A stretch of 64,000 nucleotides of DNA from Actinoplanes sp. SE50/110 (GCF_900119315.1 NZ_LT827010.1:4373001-4437000), one strand, 5' to 3'. Counted from the first letter of the stretch, positions 22,892-31,853 are shown. Made by a program: numbers and translations. The notes: generated by a model not told the origin, from the sequence alone.

Positions 22892-24277
22892 TCACCAGTC
22901 GTCCACGGCGTTCAGCCCGACGACGCCGTCCCGTGCGCCGACGGCCAGGGTGGCGCCGTCGGGTGCGTACTCGAGCGAGGTGATCGGGCCGTATCGACCG
23001 TGCAGGGTGTGGACCGGCAGGCCGGTGCTGGCGTCGAAGATCTGTACGTCGCCGTGCCCGTCGTCCGTCGCGATGCTGTTCCTGATCAGCGGGTTGAACG
23101 CGGTCACCGTGGGGCGGGCGTCGCTGCGCAGGAAGCGCACCACTCGGCCGTTGCTGGCATCCCAGATGCCCGGTGGCGCACCGGCAGTGGTGATCGCGAG
23201 AGTGTTCCGGGTCAGCGGGTCGAAACGGATCGAGGTGACCCGTCCCGGTATCTTCTCGCCCACGCTGACGCGGGTGCCGTCGCCGCTGTTCCAGACTTCC
23301 AGGGCGCCGTCGCCGCCGGCGGCCAGGTGTCCCTCGTTCTGGCAGTCGAACGTCAGGGCGGTGACATCGGTCAGCCCGGTGTGCAGTTCGCGGACGATCC
23401 GGCCGGTCTCCGTCTGCAGGATCCGGATCGTTCCGCCGGCGCCGATGGTGGCGACGATTCCTCGGCGGCGCGGATCGAATGCGAAGGTCATGCTGTGCCC
23501 GGCCGCCTGGCCCGCGATGCTGAGGACGGACTTGCCGGTTGTCGTGTTCCAGAGACGGAGCAGGCCGTTGGTGCCGGCGGTCGCGAGGATGTCGCGGTTC
23601 AGCGGATCGAACTGCACCTCGGTGATCTGCTCATCGCCGGTGACGAGGGTGTGGCGCCGCGCGACGGGGCCGGTGTCCCAGATCTCCACCGCACCGCCGG
23701 CACCGGTGACAGCGAAGTTCCCGGAGGCGAACCTGCCGAACCGGCTGAAGGCGACAAGCGTCACCGCGGCCGGTCGGGCGACATGGATCTGCCCCACGCC
23801 GGCGGTGTCCGGGTGTCGCCCGAAAAGCGCGCCGGGCCGTGGCGTGATCATGCCGAGCAGCACCAGCGCCACTGCCGCCACCGCCAGCAGCATGGGCCGC
23901 CCGGTAAGCACCCCGTCCCGGCGATGTGACCAGCCGTCCCGGGCGGCGTCTTCCGGTCCGACGGCCGGGTCGGGCGCCACGGACGCCGGCGGTGCGCCAT
24001 GGGCCTTCCGGGATGCCGCGTCACGCGCCTGCTCCCAGCGGTCGGCCCACTCGGCCGGATCGCCGCCGCACGCTCGCACATATGCCTCGACCGTTTCCCA
24101 CTGCGGTATGTGGTCGCCCCCGGCAGCCTCCGCCAGGGCAGTCCCGGATCGGCCGGTCCGGCGCGCCATCTGCAGGTACTTCGGGGATCCGGCGGCGACT
24201 CGCAACTCTCGCAGCTGCAGGGCGAAGGCGGCGGCCGGCCCGGACGACGGATCAAGAGGGCGTTCCGTACGCGACAT
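22892..24277 (-). CDS. Helix-turn-helix/membrane/WD40-repeat protein
   Basis: 461 residues from the ATG at 24277. Residues about 15-95 form the XRE-like domain used by actinobacterial signalling ATPases and kinases (FALQLRELRVAAGSPKYLQM, QWETVEAYVRACGGDPAEW). A membrane helix follows (MLLAVAAVALVLLGMI, about 130-148), then about seven WD40-type blades (AVEIWDTG, LLRLWNTTTG, ALEVWNSGDG, VQIFDAST) to the end. The beta-propeller would be outside the membrane. It is usually a sensing or scaffold protein; the ATPase or kinase domain found in relatives is absent. No R17 box. Confidence 0.8.
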   Translation of the reverse strand: MSRTERPLDPSSGPAAAFALQLRELRVAAGSPKYLQMARRTGRSGTALAEAAGGDHIPQWETVEAYVRACGGDPAEWADRWEQARDAASRKAHGAPPASVAPDPAVGPEDAARDGWSHRRDGVLTGRPMLLAVAAVALVLLGMITPRPGALFGRHPDTAGVGQIHVARPAAVTLVAFSRFGRFASGNFAVTGAGGAVEIWDTGPVARRHTLVTGDEQITEVQFDPLNRDILATAGTNGLLRLWNTTTGKSVLSIAGQAAGHSMTFAFDPRRRGIVATIGAGGTIRILQTETGRIVRELHTGLTDVTALTFDCQNEGHLAAGGDGALEVWNSGDGTRVSVGEKIPGRVTSIRFDPLTRNTLAITTAGAPPGIWDASNGRVVRFLRSDARPTVTAFNPLIRNSIATDDGHGDVQIFDASTGLPVHTLHGRYGPITSLEYAPDGATLAVGARDGVVGLNAVDDW

Positions 24278-24430
24278 GTGACCCAGCGTGCCGATAGGTC
24301 GTCGCCTCGTGCAAATAGACCGTCGCCGCAGGCGACGTCCTCGGTGCCGCATAGAAACGGGGCAGATGCCGCGGCGATCCGATCGCGGCAACGACGAGCG
24401 AGGTGTTCGTCACCAACGGAAGGACACGTT

Positions 24431-24802
24431 ATGGCAACCAGCGACAGCCCGACCCGGTCCGCCTCCGGAGGCGTCCGGACGGCCGGGTGGCGAATCGCGA
24501 CCGTCACCGCCGTCATCGCGGTGGTCGTGCCCGCGACCGCCGGTGCCGCCTACGCCAGTGGCGGTACCAGCGGCAGGACCAACAACTGCTACTCGACCTG
24601 GGGCAACACCGGGTCAAGCGCGCACTGCCTGCCGGCCACGGCCACCGGCTACTACCAGAACCACCTGGTGTGCAACGGTGAGGGTGACAAGGTCAGCAAC
24701 TGGGTGCTGATCTCGAACGGCGCGACCGTGGACAACTGGGGTCAGCTGAACTGCCGCTTCAAGGCCAGCAGTGCCGATGTCCGCTACCGGGGTTCCAGGT
24801 AG
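24431..24802 (+). CDS. Small secreted cysteine-containing protein
   Basis: 123 residues from the ATG at 24431, with GGAAGGA upstream. A signal-like hydrophobic stretch (residues about 20-42, IATVTAVIAVVVPATAGAAY) is followed by a mature domain of about 75 residues with four cysteines (NNCYSTW, AHCLPAT, LVCNGEG, LNCRFKA), likely two disulphides. It resembles small secreted actinobacterial proteins of unknown role. Divergent from the WD40 gene; strong hairpin downstream. Confidence 0.7.
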   Translation: MATSDSPTRSASGGVRTAGWRIATVTAVIAVVVPATAGAAYASGGTSGRTNNCYSTWGNTGSSAHCLPATATGYYQNHLVCNGEGDKVSNWVLISNGATVDNWGQLNCRFKASSADVRYRGSR

Positions 24803-24817
24803 TCCCGGGTCGGCGCG

Positions 24818-24857
24818 GCGGCCGGGCCCGACTCGGGTGGGACGAGGGCCCGGCCGC
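24818..24857. terminator. Terminator hairpin
   Basis: Perfect 12-bp arms GCGGCCGGGCCC (24818-24829) / GGGCCCGGCCGC (24846-24857), with a 16-base loop and then GCTTTCCC. It sits between the convergent genes ending at 24802 and 24910. Confidence 0.75.
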
Positions 24858-24909
24858 GCTTTCCCGGACGGATCCGCATCCGCGGCCGGTGGTCCCGGGC
24901 GGGCCGGGA

Positions 24910-25407
24910 TCACGCGGTGCGGTGGTCGCCGAAGGCTTCGAGGAGTTCGTCGCGTTCGGCGTCGGTGAGGTTGGTGGAGATCAGGCGGCTGCCCATCCCG
25001 TGCAGGCGTTCCGCCAGGCGGTCCAGGTCGCCGTACTCGGTGACCAGGAACAGCGCGGAGGTGCCCGGGATGATCTCGGCGCGCAGGCGGTCCATCTGCT
25101 CCTGACTGATGCCGGTGCCTTCGGAGGCCTTGGTGAGGCCGCCGATGCCGGCGCCGACCGCGCTGCCGACCACCGGCATGAAGAACAGGCTGCCGAACAC
25201 GAAGCCCCAGAACGCGCCCCAGCCGACGCCCTGCCGGTTGCTGTCGTGGGCGTGGTGGGTGTCGGGTTCGGCGGCGCCGGCCGGCCAGCTCACGGTCGCG
25301 TGGTCGACGACCTCGACCAGGTTGTCGTCGGCCGCGTAGCGGATGGCGCGGAACGCGTGTTCCGCGCCCTGCGGATCGTCGTACTTCCACACAGTGAACG
25401 TCGTCAT
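24910..25407 (-). CDS. DUF1269-type membrane-associated stress protein
   Basis: 165 residues from the ATG at 25407. N-terminal alpha/beta segment (TTFTVWKYDDPQGAEHAFRA), then a glycine-rich hydrophobic hairpin (GWGAFWGFVFGSLFFMPVVG to GAGIGGLTKASEG) and a C-terminal alpha/beta segment (IIPGTSALFLVTEYGDLDRL). It matches the DUF1269 plan and is a paralogue of the 27285 gene. It has its own R17 box inside the end of the AI-2E gene, predicting a leaderless message. Confidence 0.8.
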   Translation of the reverse strand: MTTFTVWKYDDPQGAEHAFRAIRYAADDNLVEVVDHATVSWPAGAAEPDTHHAHDSNRQGVGWGAFWGFVFGSLFFMPVVGSAVGAGIGGLTKASEGTGISQEQMDRLRAEIIPGTSALFLVTEYGDLDRLAERLHGMGSRLISTNLTDAERDELLEAFGDHRTA

Positions 25408-25417
25408 CGCGCCATCG

Positions 25418-26533
25418 TCACGGCGCGTCCGGACCGGGCGCCTCATCCTTGGTGGAGGAGGAGGTGAGCAGGACGTTCATCCACCGGGTGCTCGGGTCGA
25501 TGTCCACCAGCAGGCCCTTGGCCAGCAGGGTGAGCGGGATCGCCAGCAGCGCCCCGAGGCCGCCCAGCACCCAGGCCCAGAAGATCAGCGCCAGGAAGGA
25601 CACCGTCGCGGACAGCCCGACGGCGTCGCCGACCACCTTCGGCTGGATCACCGACTGGATCACGAAGTTGATCAGGCAGTACAGGGCGATCACGGTGAGC
25701 ATCAGGTGCGGGCCGCCCTGCAGCAGGCCGAGCAGCGCCGGCGGGATCACGCCGACCACGAAGCCGATGTTCGGGATGTAGTTGGTGATGAACGACAGCA
25801 GCCCCCACAGCAGCGGCAGCGGCACCCCGAGCCACCACAGCAGCAGGGTGTCGCAGACCGCCACGATCAGCCCGAAGACCGTGCACACCACCAGGTATCG
25901 GCGGGTGCCCCGGGCGAACGAGCGGAGCGCCACGACGACCTGTGGCCGGTCGGCCACCACGGTGGACAGCCGGGCCGGGAAGTCGACCGCGTCCAGGCAC
26001 ATGAACAGCAGCACGGCGACCAGGAACAGGGTGTTGGAGAGCAGCCCGGCGACGCCGCCGAACAGCGACCCGATCACCCGTACGACCGTGTCCGGGGTGG
26101 CCCCGGCGACCGCGGAGTGCATCTGCTCGGCGGAGACGCCCAGCGCGCCCAGTCCGCTGACCAGGTCGTCGCGCAGGGCGGCGAACTGTGCCTGGTACTG
26201 CGGCATCAGGTCGATCAGCCGGGCCACCGACACCGCCAGGGCGGTGCCGAGGCCGGCCAGGATCAGGTAGGTGACCAGGACGGTGAGGACCGCGGCCAGC
26301 CACACCGGCAGGCCGCGCCGACGCAGCCGGCCGGTGAGCGGGGCGACGGTCACCACCAGCATCAGGCCGAGGAAGACCGGTCCGATCAGACCGGCCACCC
26401 AGCGCAGCCCGGCCACCACGACGACCAGGCAGGCGAAGCCGAGCAGGACGAGGACACCGCGGGGCAGCACCGCGACCGGCGCCGGCGGCCGCAGCCGCGG
26501 GCCGGCCGGGCGCGTGTCAGGCGCGGATCTCAC
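25418..26533 (-). CDS. AI-2E family transporter
   Basis: 371 residues from the GTG at 26531-26533. About eight membrane helices in the typical AI-2E/PerM arrangement: two at the start, a long amphipathic middle (VARLIDLMPQYQAQFAALRDDL), then LWGLLSFITNYIPNIGFVVGVIPPALLGLL, the family signature, and LSATVSFLALIFWAWVLGGLGALLAIPLT. The family includes autoinducer-2 exporters and Na+/H+ antiporters, so the substrate is open. It overlaps the DUF7144 gene upstream by 17 bp; same operon from 27136. Confidence 0.85.
   Translation of the reverse strand: MRSAPDTRPAGPRLRPPAPVAVLPRGVLVLLGFACLVVVVAGLRWVAGLIGPVFLGLMLVVTVAPLTGRLRRRGLPVWLAAVLTVLVTYLILAGLGTALAVSVARLIDLMPQYQAQFAALRDDLVSGLGALGVSAEQMHSAVAGATPDTVVRVIGSLFGGVAGLLSNTLFLVAVLLFMCLDAVDFPARLSTVVADRPQVVVALRSFARGTRRYLVVCTVFGLIVAVCDTLLLWWLGVPLPLLWGLLSFITNYIPNIGFVVGVIPPALLGLLQGGPHLMLTVIALYCLINFVIQSVIQPKVVGDAVGLSATVSFLALIFWAWVLGGLGALLAIPLTLLAKGLLVDIDPSTRWMNVLLTSSSTKDEAPGPDAP
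25443..25459 (-). promoter_or_regulatory. R17 box inside the end of the AI-2E gene
   Basis: TCATCC-TTGGT-GGAGGA, one mismatch (T to G in the right half). On the minus strand the -10-like GACGAT is at 25419-25414, 7 bases before the ATG of the DUF1269 gene. The box lies in the last codons of the gene ending at 25418. Confidence 0.65.
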
Positions 26534-26933
26534 GGCCGTGCGCCGCGACCGCGTAGATGCAGAGCACGTCCAGGGCGATCACGATGGAGCACCAGAACGG
26601 ATAGGCCGGCAGCATGATCATGTTGGTGAAGGCACTGACCACCCCGATCATGATCGCGATGATCCGCGCCCACATCCGGCCGTAGAGCACGCCGATGCCG
26701 GTCAGCACGCTGATCGTGCCGAGGATCAGCTGCGCCCAGGCCCAGAAGGTGAAGTTCAGCGGGATGGCCAGGGCGTCCGCGGTGGCCTGGGCCAGGTCGT
26801 CGCGGGCCAGCATCACCACCCCCTCCAGCACCTCGAAGCCGCCGGTCAGCAGCAGGGTGACGCCGGCGAACAGCACCATGCCCACCCACGGCGACGGCGG
26901 CGGGCTGGTGCGCTGGTAGTCGTAGCGGCTCAT
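26517..26933 (-). CDS. DUF7144-family membrane protein (copy 1)
   Basis: 138 residues from the ATG at 26933. Four membrane helices in the DUF7144 pattern: [20 protein letters not shown], then [41 protein letters not shown] and [20 protein letters not shown], with a final HGREIR. One of four paralogues in the window (34533, 50143, 54672). Start and stop overlap both neighbours by a few bases. Function unknown. Confidence 0.8.
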   Translation of the reverse strand: MSRYDYQRTSPPPSPWVGMVLFAGVTLLLTGGFEVLEGVVMLARDDLAQATADALAIPLNFTFWAWAQLILGTISVLTGIGVLYGRMWARIIAIMIGVVSAFTNMIMLPAYPFWCSIVIALDVLCIYAVAAHGREIRA

Positions 26934-27136
26934 CGGCTCTCTCCCACCGAGGTCAGGCAGACCACCTGGACACCGGAGCGGTCCAGGCGGGTCAGCAGAC
27001 GTTCCAGGTCGTGCTCGGAGAGCCGGCCACGGATCGTGCTCTGCCGGGGCATGGTGCGGATCCGCAGGTCGCCCAGGGTCCGCCGGAGCAGTGGCCCGAG
27101 GAATCCCCGGACCCGGATCTCGTATCGCTCGCGCAT
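26930..27136 (-). CDS. Small YxVRVxG protein, first gene of the AI-2E operon
   Basis: 68 residues from the ATG at 27136, ending in an ATGA overlap with the DUF7144 gene. Predicted beta-alpha-beta fold: [39 protein letters not shown]. It is a clear paralogue of the 74-residue gene at 53933, which is also just upstream of a DUF7144 gene. The R17 box centre is 43 bp upstream, so the message is predicted leaderless. Unknown family. Confidence 0.75.
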   Translation of the reverse strand: MRERYEIRVRGFLGPLLRRTLGDLRIRTMPRQSTIRGRLSEHDLERLLTRLDRSGVQVVCLTSVGESR

Positions 27137-27170
27137 GGTCCGACCCTGGTCGCGCCGCGCGGCCCGGGCA

Positions 27171-27187
27171 TCGTCCGCCGCGGGTGA
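27171..27187 (-). promoter_or_regulatory. R17 box for the 27136-25418 operon
   Basis: TCGTCC-GCCGC-GGGTGA, one mismatch in the left half. On the minus strand CAGGGT at 27148-27143 sits 7 bases before the ATG at 27136. Confidence 0.75.
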
Positions 27188-27211
27188 ACGCCCCGGACGG
27201 ATCGAGAGAAG

Positions 27212-27228
27212 TCATTCGCCGGTGATGA
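27212..27228 (+). promoter_or_regulatory. Weak R17-like box before the DUF1269 gene
   Basis: TCATTC-GCCGG-TGATGA keeps the spacing, but each half has one mismatch and no NANNNT hexamer appears at the standard distance. It is placed 41 bp from the divergent box, as in the 20677/20715 pair. Possibly a degenerate site for the 27285 gene. Confidence 0.35.
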
Positions 27229-27284
27229 GGATGGCCGCGCCGGGCCGTGGCTGACTTGGCCTCACCAAGCGGAAGGAGCACGTC

Positions 27285-27779
27285 ATGGCAACACTGGTCG
27301 CCATCGGGTACCCCGACGAGACCACGGCGACGGCGGCGTCGCTGGAGGCGAACCGGCTGGCCAAGGACCTGATCATCCAGCCGGACGCGATCGCCACGAT
27401 CATCCGGGACCGGGAGGGCAAGTTCCACGTCTCGACCAACCATCACGCGGTGGGCGGCGGCGCTACCTGGGGCATGTTCTGGGGTCTGCTGTTCGGGATG
27501 CTGTTCTTCATCCCGGTTCTGGGCATGGCGGTCGGCGCCGGTCTGGGCGCCCTCACCGGCAAGCTCGCCAAGGGCGCGATCAACAAGGAGTTCCAGGAGC
27601 GGATCCGCGACGAGCTGCAGCCGGGCACGTCCGCGCTGTTCCTGGTGGTCGAGTCGGTCACCCCGGACAAGGCGGTGGAGGCGCTGAGCCACTACGGCGG
27701 CACGGTGCTCAAGTCGTCGCTGCCGAAGGAGACCGAGGAGGAGCTCCAGGAGGCGCTGCACGGGGGCGCCCAGCGGTAG
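27285..27779 (+). CDS. DUF1269-family protein
   Basis: 164 residues from the ATG at 27285 with AAGGAG upstream. N-terminal TLVAIGYPDETTATAASLE, a central glycine-rich membrane hairpin (ATWGMFWGLLFGMLFFIPVLG) and a C-terminal GTSALFLVVESVTPDKAVEAL. This is the classical DUF1269 layout, a membrane-associated family common in stress and pH clusters. It is divergent from the 27136 operon. A hairpin follows. Confidence 0.88.
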   Translation: MATLVAIGYPDETTATAASLEANRLAKDLIIQPDAIATIIRDREGKFHVSTNHHAVGGGATWGMFWGLLFGMLFFIPVLGMAVGAGLGALTGKLAKGAINKEFQERIRDELQPGTSALFLVVESVTPDKAVEALSHYGGTVLKSSLPKETEEELQEALHGGAQR

Positions 27780-27795
27780 GTCGCGGGACCCGAGC

Positions 27796-27830
27796 GAAAC
27801 GCCGTCCGGATACTGTCCGGGCGGCGTTTC
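27796..27830 (+). terminator. Hairpin after the DUF1269 gene
   Basis: GAAACGCCGTCCGG / CCGGGCGGCGTTTC, 14-bp stem with one G-T pair, 17 bp after the stop. Its right end touches the next R17 box (27829-27845), so a terminator and the following promoter are packed together. Confidence 0.7.
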
Positions 27831-27845
27831 ATCCGTTCCGGGGGA
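27829..27845 (+). promoter_or_regulatory. R17 box for the glycosidase operon
   Basis: TCATCC-GTTCC-GGGGGA, one mismatch in the right half. A -10-like CAGCCT is at 27868-27873, 7 bases before the ATG at 27880, so leaderless transcription is predicted. No ribosome site precedes that ATG, which fits. Confidence 0.75.
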
Positions 27846-27879
27846 CGTCCGCTGACCTGGGCATGTTCAGCCTGACGGC

Positions 27880-30486
27880 ATGGACGCAACCGAGCATGCC
27901 GAACAGCGGCGCCTCACCGACGCCGACAGCGGAGCCGTCGACTGGCGACGCTGGGGGCCCTATCTCAGCGAACGGCAGTGGGGCACGGTCCGGGAGGATT
28001 ACAGCCCGGGCGGGGACGCGTGGGACTACCTGAGTCACGATCAGGCGCGGTCCCGGGCGTATCGATGGGGCGAGGACGGGATCGCCGGGTTCAGCGACGA
28101 CCACCAGCGGCTCTGCCTGGCGGTCGCGCTGTGGAACGGGCGGGATCCGATCCTCAAGGAGCGCTTCTTCGGCCTGACCAACGCCGAGGGCAACCACGGC
28201 GAGGACGTCAAGGAGTACTACTTCTACACCGACGCCACGCCGACCCACTCGTATCTGAAGATGGTCTACAAGTATCCGCAGCACGAGTTCCCGTACACCG
28301 GGCTGGTCGAGGGCAACCGGGCGCGCGGGCGCGGCGAGTTCGAGTACGAGCTGCTCGACACCGGGATCTTCGCCGAGGACCGGTACTTCGACGTGGTCGT
28401 CGAGTACGCGAAGGCCGGGCCGGAGGAGATCCTGACCCGGGTGACCGTGCACAACCGCGGGCCGGAGGAGGCGGTGCTGCACGTGCTGCCGACGGTGTGG
28501 TTCCGGGCGACCGCGGATCAGGGGTTGCTGGTCCGCGACGGCGGCGCGGTCCGCGCCGAGCAGGGCTCGCTCGGCCAACGCTGGTGGACCTGCCTGGGCG
28601 ACCCGACGGTGCTGTTCACCGACAACGCCGACGGGCGCAAGGACGCCATCGGCCGCTGGCTCATCCAGGGCGAGAAGGAGGCGGTCAACCCCGGCGAGGC
28701 GGGGAGCAAGGCCGCCGCGGTGGTCACGGTGACGGTGCCACCGGGGGGCTCCCACGTCGTACGGGCGATGCTCTCCGATCGTCCGTCCACCGGGAGTGAC
28801 CAGGATTCCCGGAGCTTCGACGAGGTCGTCGAGGCGCGCCGCGCCGAGGCCGACGAGTTCTACCGTAACCTGTTCGCGCCCGCCCTCGGGGAGCCGGAGC
28901 GGCAGGTGGCCCGGCAGGCGCTGGCCGGGATGATCTGGTCCAAGCAGTACTTCGGCTACGACGTCGAGCAGTGGCTGATCGAGCACGGCCGGGATCCGCT
29001 GGACGCGCCCGGCATCCGCAACGGCGAGTGGTTCCACCTGGACGCCCACGACATCATCTCGATGCCGGACACCTGGGAGTACCCCTGGTTCGCGGCGTGG
29101 GATCTGGCCTTCCAGGCGGTGGCGTTCAGCGTCGTCGACCTGAACTTCGCCAAGAGCCAGCTGGACCTGCTGCTGAGCCGGCGCTATCTGCATCCCAACG
29201 GCCAGATTCCGGCGTACGAGTGGAATTTCAGCGACGTGAATCCGCCGGTGCACGCCTGGGCCTGCTACCTGGTCAACGAGCTGCAGAAGGCGCGGACCGG
29301 GCAGGGTGACCACGACTGGCTGGAACGGGCCTTCCACAAGCTGGCCAAGAATTTCACCTGGTGGGTGAACCGCAAGGACGTCGACGGGCGCAACGTGTTC
29401 CAGGGCGGCTTCCTGGGCCTGGACAACATCGGCGTCTTCGACCGCAGTGCCCCGCTGCCCACCGGCGGCCACCTGGATCAGGCCGACGGCACCGCGTGGA
29501 TGGCGCTGTACTGCCAGAACATGTTGCAGATCGCCCTGGAGCTGGCCGGGCGCGACCCGGTCTACCTGGAGCAGGCGCAGACCTACTTCGAGCACTTCGC
29601 CTACATCGCGGCCGGCAGCCGGTCGATGTGGGACGAGGAGGACGGGTTCTACTACGACCTGCTGCGGATGCCCGACGGCTCGTCGCGGACGCTGCGGGTC
29701 CGGTCGATGGTGGGACTGCTGCCGCTGGCCGCGACGACCGTCTTCGACCGGACGCTGATCGATCGGCATCCCGAGGTGCTGGCCGACGCGCAGGAGTTCC
29801 TGGCCCGGCATGAGACGCTGCGGCTCAGTGACGGGCCCGGCCGGCTGCTGGCCCTGTTCGACGCCGACCGGCTGCGCCGGGTCCTGGCCCGGATGCTGGA
29901 CGAGAACGAGTTCCTCAGCCCGTACGGGCTGCGGGCGCTGTCGAAGTTCCACGAGGCGCACCCGTTCGAGTTCCGCGTCGGCGACCAGGTGTTCAGCGTC
30001 TCCTACCAGCCGGCCGAGTCGGACAGCGGGATGTTCGGCGGCAACTCGAACTGGCGGGGACCGATCTGGTTCCCGGTGAACGCGCTGGTGATCCGCGCGC
30101 TGCTGAACCTGTACGTCGGATACGGCGACGAGTTCACCGTGGAGTGCCCCACCGGCTCCGGGCAGCAGATGACCCTGTTCGAGGTGGCCCGGGAGCTGTC
30201 CGCGCGGCTCACCCGGATCTTCCTGCCCGGCGAGGACGGTGCGCGGCCGTGCTACGGCGGCCAAACGATCTTCGCGACGGAGCACTGGCGAGACCTGATC
30301 CTGTTCTCCGAGTACTTCCACGGCGACAACGGGGCCGGTCTGGGCGCCGCCCACCAGACCGGCTGGACCGGGCTGGTCGCCGTGTTCCCCAACCTGTTCG
30401 CCGGTCTGACCGGCCAGGATCTGCTGGCCGGCGGGATGGCCGGCGTGTTCCGGAAGTTCTCCGGGGAGGGTGCGGCGCCGCGATGA
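27880..30486 (+). CDS. GH63/MGH1-like glycoside hydrolase
   Basis: 868 residues. N-terminal beta-rich region (VDWRRWGPYLSERQWGTVREDY, YLSHDQARSRAYRWGEDGI), then an (alpha/alpha)6 barrel with AWDLAFQAVAF, FVNPPVHAWACYL-like and GNSNWRGPIWFPVN motifs as in MGH1-type glucosidases (GH63 clan). These remove glucose or mannose units from small glycosides such as glucosylglycerate or storage-sugar derivatives. It overlaps the GH13 gene (CGATGA), so the two act together. It looks intact. Confidence 0.85.
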   Translation: MDATEHAEQRRLTDADSGAVDWRRWGPYLSERQWGTVREDYSPGGDAWDYLSHDQARSRAYRWGEDGIAGFSDDHQRLCLAVALWNGRDPILKERFFGLTNAEGNHGEDVKEYYFYTDATPTHSYLKMVYKYPQHEFPYTGLVEGNRARGRGEFEYELLDTGIFAEDRYFDVVVEYAKAGPEEILTRVTVHNRGPEEAVLHVLPTVWFRATADQGLLVRDGGAVRAEQGSLGQRWWTCLGDPTVLFTDNADGRKDAIGRWLIQGEKEAVNPGEAGSKAAAVVTVTVPPGGSHVVRAMLSDRPSTGSDQDSRSFDEVVEARRAEADEFYRNLFAPALGEPERQVARQALAGMIWSKQYFGYDVEQWLIEHGRDPLDAPGIRNGEWFHLDAHDIISMPDTWEYPWFAAWDLAFQAVAFSVVDLNFAKSQLDLLLSRRYLHPNGQIPAYEWNFSDVNPPVHAWACYLVNELQKARTGQGDHDWLERAFHKLAKNFTWWVNRKDVDGRNVFQGGFLGLDNIGVFDRSAPLPTGGHLDQADGTAWMALYCQNMLQIALELAGRDPVYLEQAQTYFEHFAYIAAGSRSMWDEEDGFYYDLLRMPDGSSRTLRVRSMVGLLPLAATTVFDRTLIDRHPEVLADAQEFLARHETLRLSDGPGRLLALFDADRLRRVLARMLDENEFLSPYGLRALSKFHEAHPFEFRVGDQVFSVSYQPAESDSGMFGGNSNWRGPIWFPVNALVIRALLNLYVGYGDEFTVECPTGSGQQMTLFEVARELSARLTRIFLPGEDGARPCYGGQTIFATEHWRDLILFSEYFHGDNGAGLGAAHQTGWTGLVAVFPNLFAGLTGQDLLAGGMAGVFRKFSGEGAAPR

Positions 30487-31811
30487 ATCCGGTGATCTAC
30501 GAGATCGACACCTGGCCCTGGCTGGCCGGCCTGGGCCGCACCCTGGGTGACGTCCCGGACGAGGTGTGGGATCAGGTGTGCGTGCCCGGGCTCGACGCCG
30601 TCTGGCTGATGGGGGTGTGGGAGCGCAGCCCGGCCGGACTCGAGGTGGCCCGCACCAACCGGGAACTGCAGGAGTCCTTCCGGGAGGCGCTGCCCGACCT
30701 GGCCGGGTCGGACGTGGTCGGCTCGCCGTACTGCGTGCGCCGCTACCGGGTGGATGACCGGCTGGGCGGCCCGGCGGGCCTGGCCGCGGCCCGTGCGCAG
30801 CTGCGCCGGCGCGGGCTGAGGCTGTTCCTGGACTACGTGCCCAACCACGTCGCCCCGGACCATCCGGCGGTGACCGCGCACCCCGACTGGTTCGTGCACA
30901 TGGACGGGGCGATCGCCAACGGCCGGGACCCGTACTTCCCGCCCTGGCCGGATGTGATGCAGCTGAACGCGTTCGCGCCGGGGATGCGGGCGGCCACGGT
31001 GGCCGCGCTCTCCTCGATCGCCGAGCAGTGCGACGGCATCCGGTGCGACATGGCGATGCTGCTGATCAACGAGATCTTCGCGCGGACCTGGGGGGAGCAC
31101 GTCGGCCCGCCGCCGGAGCGGGAGTTCTGGCCGGAGGTGATCGCGGCGCTGCGCGACCGGCATCCGGATGTCACCCTGGTCGCCGAGGCCTACTGGGACA
31201 CCGAGTGGACGCTGCAGCAGCAGGGTTTCGACCACTGTTACGACAAGCGGCTCTACGACCGGCTGGTGCACGAGGACGCCGCGTCGATCCGCAAGCATCT
31301 GAGCGCCGGGCTGGACTACCAGAACCGGCTGATCCGGTTCCTGGAGAACCACGACGAGCCGCGGGCCGCCGCGACCTTCCCGGACGGGCGGGGGCGGGCC
31401 GCCGCGGTGGTGGTCGCGACGCTGCCCGGGGCGACGCTCTGGCACGACGGGCAGTTCGAGGGACGGCGTACCCACTTGCCGGTCTTTCTGGCCAGATATC
31501 CGAATGAGGAGTTTAATCTAGAACTGCGCGACTTCTACACACGTGTGGTAGGTGCGGCCGCACCGCTGCGACACGGCCGGTGGCGGCTGCTCGAGACCGG
31601 GGCCCCGGATCTGCTGGCCTGGGCCTGGGAAGCGGCCATCGTGGTGGTGAACTTCGCCGATCACTGGTCGCAGGGCTGGGTGACCCTCCCGGAACCGGGC
31701 CGGGCGTGGCGGCTCGTCGACCGGCTGGACGGCCGGGTGTTCGACCGGGAGGGCGACGCGCTCTTCGTCGATCTGCCGCCCTGGGGAACGCATGTTCTAG
31801 CCGTGAAGTGA
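30483..31811 (+). CDS. GH13 alpha-amylase-family glycosidase
   Basis: 442 residues from the ATG at 30483. The three GH13 catalytic motifs are present: GIRCDMAMLL (nucleophile Asp), LVAEAYWD (acid/base Glu) and FLENHDEPRAA (third Asp). FLDYVPNHVAPDHP gives region I. Shorter than most amylases and with a distinctive start (MNPVIYEIDTWPWLAGLGR) of a small actinobacterial/cyanobacterial subgroup often paired with the MGH1-like enzyme. Likely turns over glucosyl storage compounds in stress. Same operon as the gene before. Confidence 0.88.
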   Translation: MNPVIYEIDTWPWLAGLGRTLGDVPDEVWDQVCVPGLDAVWLMGVWERSPAGLEVARTNRELQESFREALPDLAGSDVVGSPYCVRRYRVDDRLGGPAGLAAARAQLRRRGLRLFLDYVPNHVAPDHPAVTAHPDWFVHMDGAIANGRDPYFPPWPDVMQLNAFAPGMRAATVAALSSIAEQCDGIRCDMAMLLINEIFARTWGEHVGPPPEREFWPEVIAALRDRHPDVTLVAEAYWDTEWTLQQQGFDHCYDKRLYDRLVHEDAASIRKHLSAGLDYQNRLIRFLENHDEPRAAATFPDGRGRAAAVVVATLPGATLWHDGQFEGRRTHLPVFLARYPNEEFNLELRDFYTRVVGAAAPLRHGRWRLLETGAPDLLAWAWEAAIVVVNFADHWSQGWVTLPEPGRAWRLVDRLDGRVFDREGDALFVDLPPWGTHVLAVK

Positions 31812-31836
31812 CGGGACCAGCGCGGACGGTCACGGA

Positions 31837-31853
31837 TTATCCGATCCGGACGA
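31837..31853 (+). promoter_or_regulatory. R17-like box for the first MalT-type regulator
   Basis: TTATCC-GATCC-GGACGA, one mismatch in each half, but the -10-like GAGTCT at 31877-31882 keeps the exact spacing (starts 24 bp after the box). The predicted leader is about 38 bases, with GGAGG before the GTG at 31927. Confidence 0.6.
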
